The translations under genes and the position numbers were made by a program. A model generated the notes under the pieces. It was not told where the DNA came from. It made no database searches and was given only the letters and a program-made list of their open reading frames with translations. Source: Strix aluco (Eukaryota; Chordata; Aves; Strigiformes; Strigidae). From it: DNA of 64,000 bases. The DNA is taken from positions 2,790,001 to 2,854,000 of the forward strand of contig NC_133942.1 in assembly GCF_031877795.1 (NCBI RefSeq). The letters are read 5' to 3'. Shown here piece after piece: positions 59,193 to 64,000 of this stretch (position 1 is the first letter of the stretch; each line of letters starts with the position of its first letter).

Positions 59193-62100
59193 TCAGCAGG
59201 GCCAGCAACACAGTGACCGCAGGCTCCATCGTGACCTTGGCTTCTGCTGTAGAGATGTCAGGATGAGGATGGTCTGAGCTGCCAGGGAGCTGACGGAGGG
59301 TTCAGCATCGTTCTCCAAGGGCTGGAGGGCTTCAAGAGAAGGAAACAGAGCAGACGTGAACCCCCACTGCCCTCAGAGCCCCCCAGGAGCCCAGGCTCTG
59401 TCCCCTGCCCCACCAGCCCCAGCCAGCACAACACTGCCCCTACTCACCGTTGCAGATCTCCCACAGCCTCTCCTGGCTGAGGTTCCTCATGTGCCGCGCA
59501 GCAAGACCTGGGGCACAGAGCTAATGTCAGAGCTCTGCTCCCCCTCGGCAGGGCTGTCCTCCGGCAAGGACAGCACCCGAAGGCGGTGGGACCCAGCAAG
59601 ACCCCCAGAGAGCCCACCAGTGGGGACTAGGGCCGGGCAGCTAGAAATGGGTCCCCGGGGACTCACCGATGAACCTGACGGCCTCCTCTCGCACGGTGGC
59701 CTGAGGGTCCTTCAGGTAGGGCAGGCTCTGGTGCAGATACTCATCCACCCTGCTCCTGTTGTGCGTTATCTGAGGGAGCACAAGGGCACGGGGCTGGTAC
59801 GGACCCTCCACAGCCGTCCGGACCAGTCCCTCCTGCCAGCACCCCTGCTCCCTCCCAGTGATTCCCATCTCCCAGCCAGGAGCCCCGTGGGGCTGAGGGC
59901 CAGAGAGAGCCACAGGCAGAGGGAGCTGGGGGTGCTGAGACCCCTGCGTCCCACTGCCAGGGCCCAGATGGGCAGGGGTCTCCTGGAGAAGATCCCTTGG
60001 GGGCTGCGTGCTTGAGGGCAGGGAAGAGGATGCAGCTGGAGCAGCAGGGCTGGAGCAGGGCAGAGATGCAGAGCCGCACAGCCCTCCCCAGGGGCATGGC
60101 GGGCAGCCCTCGTCCAGCCCGGCCGGGGCGTTTGGGGCTTGTCCTCACCAAGCACTCTCTCATCAGGTGTGTCTGCCCGGTCACGGCCAGGGTGCTGAGC
60201 CTCCTCCACCCCAGGAAGTCTGTGCAGGCACAGAAGGTGCCCCAGGAAGCCTGTGGAGAAAAGCAGAAGCTGGGAGATGGCACCAGAGCCCAGGGAAGGA
60301 GACCTGGCATCCTCCTGCTTTGGGCCAGGCTCCGAGCTAGGGGGACGGGGTCATCCTGGGATTTGGTCCCCCTTCATTCCTGGGGCCATCCCGCGCTCTA
60401 GGCGGGGACAGGGATTGGGGCTCAAAGCACACAAAGCCCATGGGGACTCGTGTGCTCGGTGGCCACGGGCTGCTGCTGAGCAGGGAAATGTCTGTGCCAG
60501 GTTCTCCATCCCTGCTCGTGCTGGGGCTGCAGGGACCCTTCGGGGGGAAGGGGGGCAGTGGCAGTGGGACCAGTGCAGTGGGACCCTGCGGTGACACACA
60601 ATCCCACTCGCCCTCACTCCCAGGCCACCCCTGTAGTGTCAGCACGCCCTTCCCCGCGACACCAATCGCTGGTCACTGCACCTTGGCCACGCTCTCGTTC
60701 TGGTCATTCATACGGAAGAACAGTGGGAGCAGGACACTCTGCACTTTCTTCACCATTCTTCTTGTGTTTCTCCCCACCACGGTCTTCATCACGTCTTTGA
60801 AGAGGCGGATGGAGAGCTCCCGCACCTGGCTGGACTCCTGGCAGGGAGGAGGACAGAGGGAGCTCAGCACCAGCCTCTCCTTGCCCATAGGGAGCAGGGG
60901 CGTTAGCGAGGCTGATGGGAGAGGAGATGCTCCGGGGTCAGGTCCTGAACGCAGGAGCTGTCGGCCAGACCTGCAACTGCGGCTCAACGGCCCCAGAGCC
61001 CTGAAAGGCCCCGGAAGAGGAGTGGGAAGAGCCCCGCAAGACCACGCAAGGCGAGCCAGGGGACACCCCTGCCCAAATGCTGCCCGCAGGGCTGGGGCTG
61101 AAGGTCCTTCACCCATCACCTCAGCTCAGGCAACCACGGCAGCCTTACATCATCAAAGAGCGGCAGGAGCTTCTCCACCAGCCTCAGAGCAATGCGGTTG
61201 GCCTCTTCCCACTTCATGTGACAAATCACATTGGTGATGACCACCAGAGCCTTCACTGTGACATTGGTGTTGGCGGCCGGCAGGGTCTCCATGATGTCCG
61301 GCAGCAGCACCAGCATTTTCCTGGCCTGTACAAAACACACCGGTCGCCTTTTTGTGAAGTGGTGAAAGACCCCCCCAGGCACCCCTCAGCCCCCTCCAGA
61401 GCAGGGAGGGTGCTTGGAGCCGTCACCCCACATCCTCCCAGCCGGGGCCAAGCCACCGCATCCCCCAGGCCCCGGCTACCACCATGGCTCCCCTTGCCGA
61501 CCCCCTGCTCACCATTTTGGGTGTTTTGGAGAGTGTGACGAGGCCTGTGAGCACCAGCGAGAGCATCACCTGGCTGGGACGCCTCAGGTACCTCTGGGCC
61601 TTGTACAGGTCAGCAAACTCCTTGTTGTCAATCTCAGAGCAGACCAGCAGCTAAAATGGAGACAGCGGTGAGAGACCAGCAGAGCTGCAGGGCTCCCTCC
61701 GCTGTCCCAGCACAGCCTGTGGCAAGTGTCTCCTCTCCCTTTGAAGCCACCTCAGAGTCCCCACGTCTCTGTCCCAGGACCAGAGCCAGGCAGGGGGATG
61801 CAGGCAGGGCAGAAGGCAGAGGGCTACCTGTGCTGGGACAGGCTTGGTGGGGCCAAACCAGCATCGGGTGGGCCTGAGCGTGTGGCACGGGGGTCTGGGA
61901 GGAGGAGGAGGAGGAGGAGGAGGAAGGCAGAGCGCTGGGGCTGAGTGTGGGTCACTCACAGCCAAGGGGTAGATGCAGGAGTCCTCCGTGGCAGAGCTGA
62001 ACACCTTGCGCAGCCGGCAGTCCTGCAGCACGCTGAGCAGCTCCGACAAGACTCTCCGCAAAGCCCAGCGCGCGGAGATCATCACCTCCCACATGGCCAT

Positions 62101-63383
62101 GGCAGCGCTGCGGAGCCAGAGCAAACTCGGTCAGTCGGGCTGCCTCGACTCCTCCGGACCCCGGCCCTGCCCACCCCCTCATTTCGGGGTGCGTGGGGAG
62201 GCAGGAGGAGCTTGAGCAGCTCTTCCCCATGGGGCAGGGGCTCTGCTTTGGCCAGCTCTGGCTGAAGGGGGAAGCGTGGTGGGATGGAGAGCCCTGCTCC
62301 TCAGGGATAGATATCCCACAATTTTCCATGGGTCTGGCAGCCAGAGTCTCTGGGCCACTCTCCCCATGGGGATGGAGCCCTCAAGGCTGTCAGGGTCGGT
62401 ACCTGTCACACGCTGGAGAGATGTCCAGCAGGGTCCTGACCACCTCCCTGGGGCTCCACCTGATCAGCAGTAGCAGCAGCGAGTCCAGGCTGCACCGGGC
62501 CGGCTCTCCGCAGACATGCTCCACGTTTTTGTGGATGCATCTCAGGGTTTTTGGCACCTGGAGTGGACACAGGTGAGGATGGTGCTGCCCTTCCCATCCC
62601 TGCCTGCTGCCTTTACATGGTTTTGGGTGCCCGAGCCAGCCGGGTTAGGGCAGGAGGGAAGAACAAGACTTGACACATCTTGACACGGAAGGACAGTCCA
62701 GCCACAGGGCACTTACATCGCTCATCCAGGACGCAGGGTCTCTCACGGCCATGTCCACGATTCTGCTGCCCATCTGCCTGTTGTGGGCATAGTCTGCTGT
62801 CATGGCCTCGATGGCCACGAGAAGAACGTCCATCCTCTGAGAAGGCCGGAGGTATTCGCCAAGCGCCTACGGGAGGAGGGATGGTGGGGGGAAGATGTGT
62901 CACTTCGAGCATGCCGACAGTGTTGCACAGCTGAGCAGCTCAACCATCCCTGGGTCCATTCGCTTGCACAAGCCGATGCCATGGACAAGGGTCCCGGTGA
63001 GGGGGGAGCTCATTACCATTGTCATGAGGCTGCTGTCAAGCGAAGAAAGCAACCAGGTGCTCTCAGAATCCCGTCTTTGTTGGAGCTCTGGGTGCTCTGG
63101 ATTCTCCTCCAGCAGTGTCTCACCTACACGAAAACAAGGAAGAGTCAGTAGGACACGCCATCTTCGCCAACAAGCCTCCCAGACAGCGAAAAGAGCTTTA
63201 AATGGCACCATGCCGAGGAAACGGGGTCCCGGCATCGAGCCAGCCCCGGGGAGCCCTCTACTCACCGATCTGCAGCGGCTGGACCATGGACACCTCGTGG
63301 GGCTCCGGCGGAGAGCTGCTCTCCTGGGGAGCACCCACCTCCTCCCAAACCATCCTGGGGCTGCTGGGGGGTCTCTCTGCCAT
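59193..63383 (-). CDS. MROH-family (maestro HEAT-like repeat) protein, copy B, 12 exons
   Basis: Twelve minus-strand exons join in phase to a 1,551-base ORF (516 aa): 63383-63266, 63123-63017, 62866-62717, 62557-62403, 62107-61960, 61650-61513, 61325-61149, 60837-60682, 60250-60149, 59769-59667, 59507-59448, 59329-59193 (TGA). All junctions are GT-AG and match copy A; exon 2 is 12 bases longer. The protein has the same HEAT-like helical repeats and no lesions. Exons 5-12 differ from copy A at only two residues that I found (W to R in exon 5, V to D in exon 10), whereas exons 1-3 differ at about a quarter to a third of positions. The TATA promoter and LTR-derived poly(A) signal are shared. It is likely a functional recent paralogue; biochemical role unknown. 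Confidence 0.9.
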
Positions 63384-63479
63384 CCTCAGAAATGAAGAGG
63401 TTGAGGGACAGTGGAGGGGTTCAGCTTAAGGTAAACACCGGGGGCAGTGGGGAAAGACGTGGGCTGTGCTCAGGAGTCT

Positions 63480-63606
63480 CCTCACTGTGCTCCTGCCCTG
63501 TCCCTTCCCCGTCTTGTCAGACACTGCTTATATAGGGTGCCGTGGGGTGACACGGAGGGGTGTCACAAAGGGGTGTCACAAAGGGGGCTCACATTGTGAT
63601 GTCACA
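63480..63606 (-). promoter_or_regulatory. MROH copy B core promoter
   Basis: TATATAAG (minus strand) at 63,527-63,534, tandem TTTGTGACACCCC boxes and a CRE-like TGATGTCA at 63,597-63,604. The block is essentially identical to copy A. Confidence 0.65.
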
Positions 63607-63892
63607 CAGGCTGGGTGGGGCAGGGGTTCCGCTGCGGGGGGGTAGGGACCCAGATCGCCATTGGGCCATGGCTCCTCTCGGGCTGCCCCCAGGCCCCCAT
63701 CATGTCCCCTCAGGACCTTCCTGTACCCTCAGGCTCGTCCAGGAGGGTTCACACACCCCGGACCTTCTGCTTTGATCCCGACAGAAACACTCCAGACTGC
63801 CCCATCTCTCCTTTGCGCTCACCTGAAGCGTTTGCTCGCCTATGTCCAGTTCTCTCCCACACTCACAGAGTGTCTTTAATCTGCTACAACAG

Positions 63893-64000
63893 TATCCTGG
63901 TTTCAGCTGGGATAGAATTAATTTTCTTGAGCTGGGAGGGGTACAGCCGGAGTGCCAGGCCCAGACTGGCCATTGGAGTGTTCCATATCCCGTGACGTTA
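63893..64000 (+). mobile_element. Start of a passerine ERV LTR, cut by window end
   Basis: TATCCTGGTTTCAGCTGGGA, TAGAATTAATTTTCTTGAGC and later CATTGGAGTGTTCCATATCC and GTGACGTTA match the 5' (U3) part of a widespread songbird LTR whose 3' end is the fragment seen at 7,619 and 58,986. An internal deletion is evident. It continues beyond the window. Confidence 0.65.

Larger units (their letters stand above)
58772..63831. repeat. 5-kb segmental duplication, copy B
   Basis: Direct-orientation partner of 7,403-12,412, with about 51.4 kb between corresponding points. It holds the complete second MROH gene, its promoter, the LTR poly(A) fragment and the CR1 tail. Confidence 0.95.

Noticed and set aside
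1-64000. CRISPR array, prokaryotic operon or phage
   Set aside because: Tandem repeats here are minisatellites without regular spacers; coding regions are split by GT-AG introns and poly(A) signals, so the DNA is eukaryotic.

Overview
The window looks like avian nuclear DNA, most likely a songbird (passerine). It carries several CR1 LINE copies with the CR1-type 3' tail, avian ERV-type LTRs, GC-rich CpG islands, C/G-rich minisatellites, and members of two multigene families known to be expanded in birds (MROH/maestro HEAT-like and PIM1-like kinase). No bacterial features, tRNA, rRNA or CRISPR array were seen. All genes are interrupted by introns, so they were rebuilt from splice sites, reading phase and protein similarity recalled from family knowledge; no database search was run.

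Layout. 1-4,630: a 30-bp tandem array, unique DNA and one LTR. 4,630-14,240: a PIM1-like first exon on the minus strand, a CR1 body, an apparently intact 12-exon MROH-family gene (copy A, minus strand), then a PIM1-like 3' end on the plus strand. Parts of the two PIM1-like pieces are inverted repeats of each other. 14,240-16,850: unannotated GC-rich DNA. 16,850-22,060: 5' exons of RNF31 (HOIP, PUB domain) on the minus strand with homopolymer frameshifts, a CpG island with a short plus-strand first exon, two OXA1L exons and an LTR. 24,646-48,512: about 25 exons of a CEP250 (C-NAP1) copy on the plus strand. It has nonsense codons and frameshifts, lacks the long C-terminal coiled-coil exon of the family, and has a telomere-like repeat block in one intron. 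48,750-58,670: LTRs, a CCCAGT-type minisatellite split by an LTR, and GC-rich unannotated DNA. 58,672-63,831: a second intact MROH-family gene (copy B), a 5-kb direct duplicate of copy A about 51.4 kb away. The window ends inside an LTR.

Overall the region is a mosaic of truncated gene copies (PIM1, RNF31, OXA1L, CEP250) around two live-looking MROH duplicates. That architecture suits a rearranged, duplication-rich compartment such as a subtelomere, a dot microchromosome, the W chromosome or the germline-restricted chromosome; the sequence alone cannot tell which. The best candidates for new biology are the MROH pair, whose N-terminal exons form an island of divergence inside an otherwise near-identical duplicon, and the decayed CEP250 copy.
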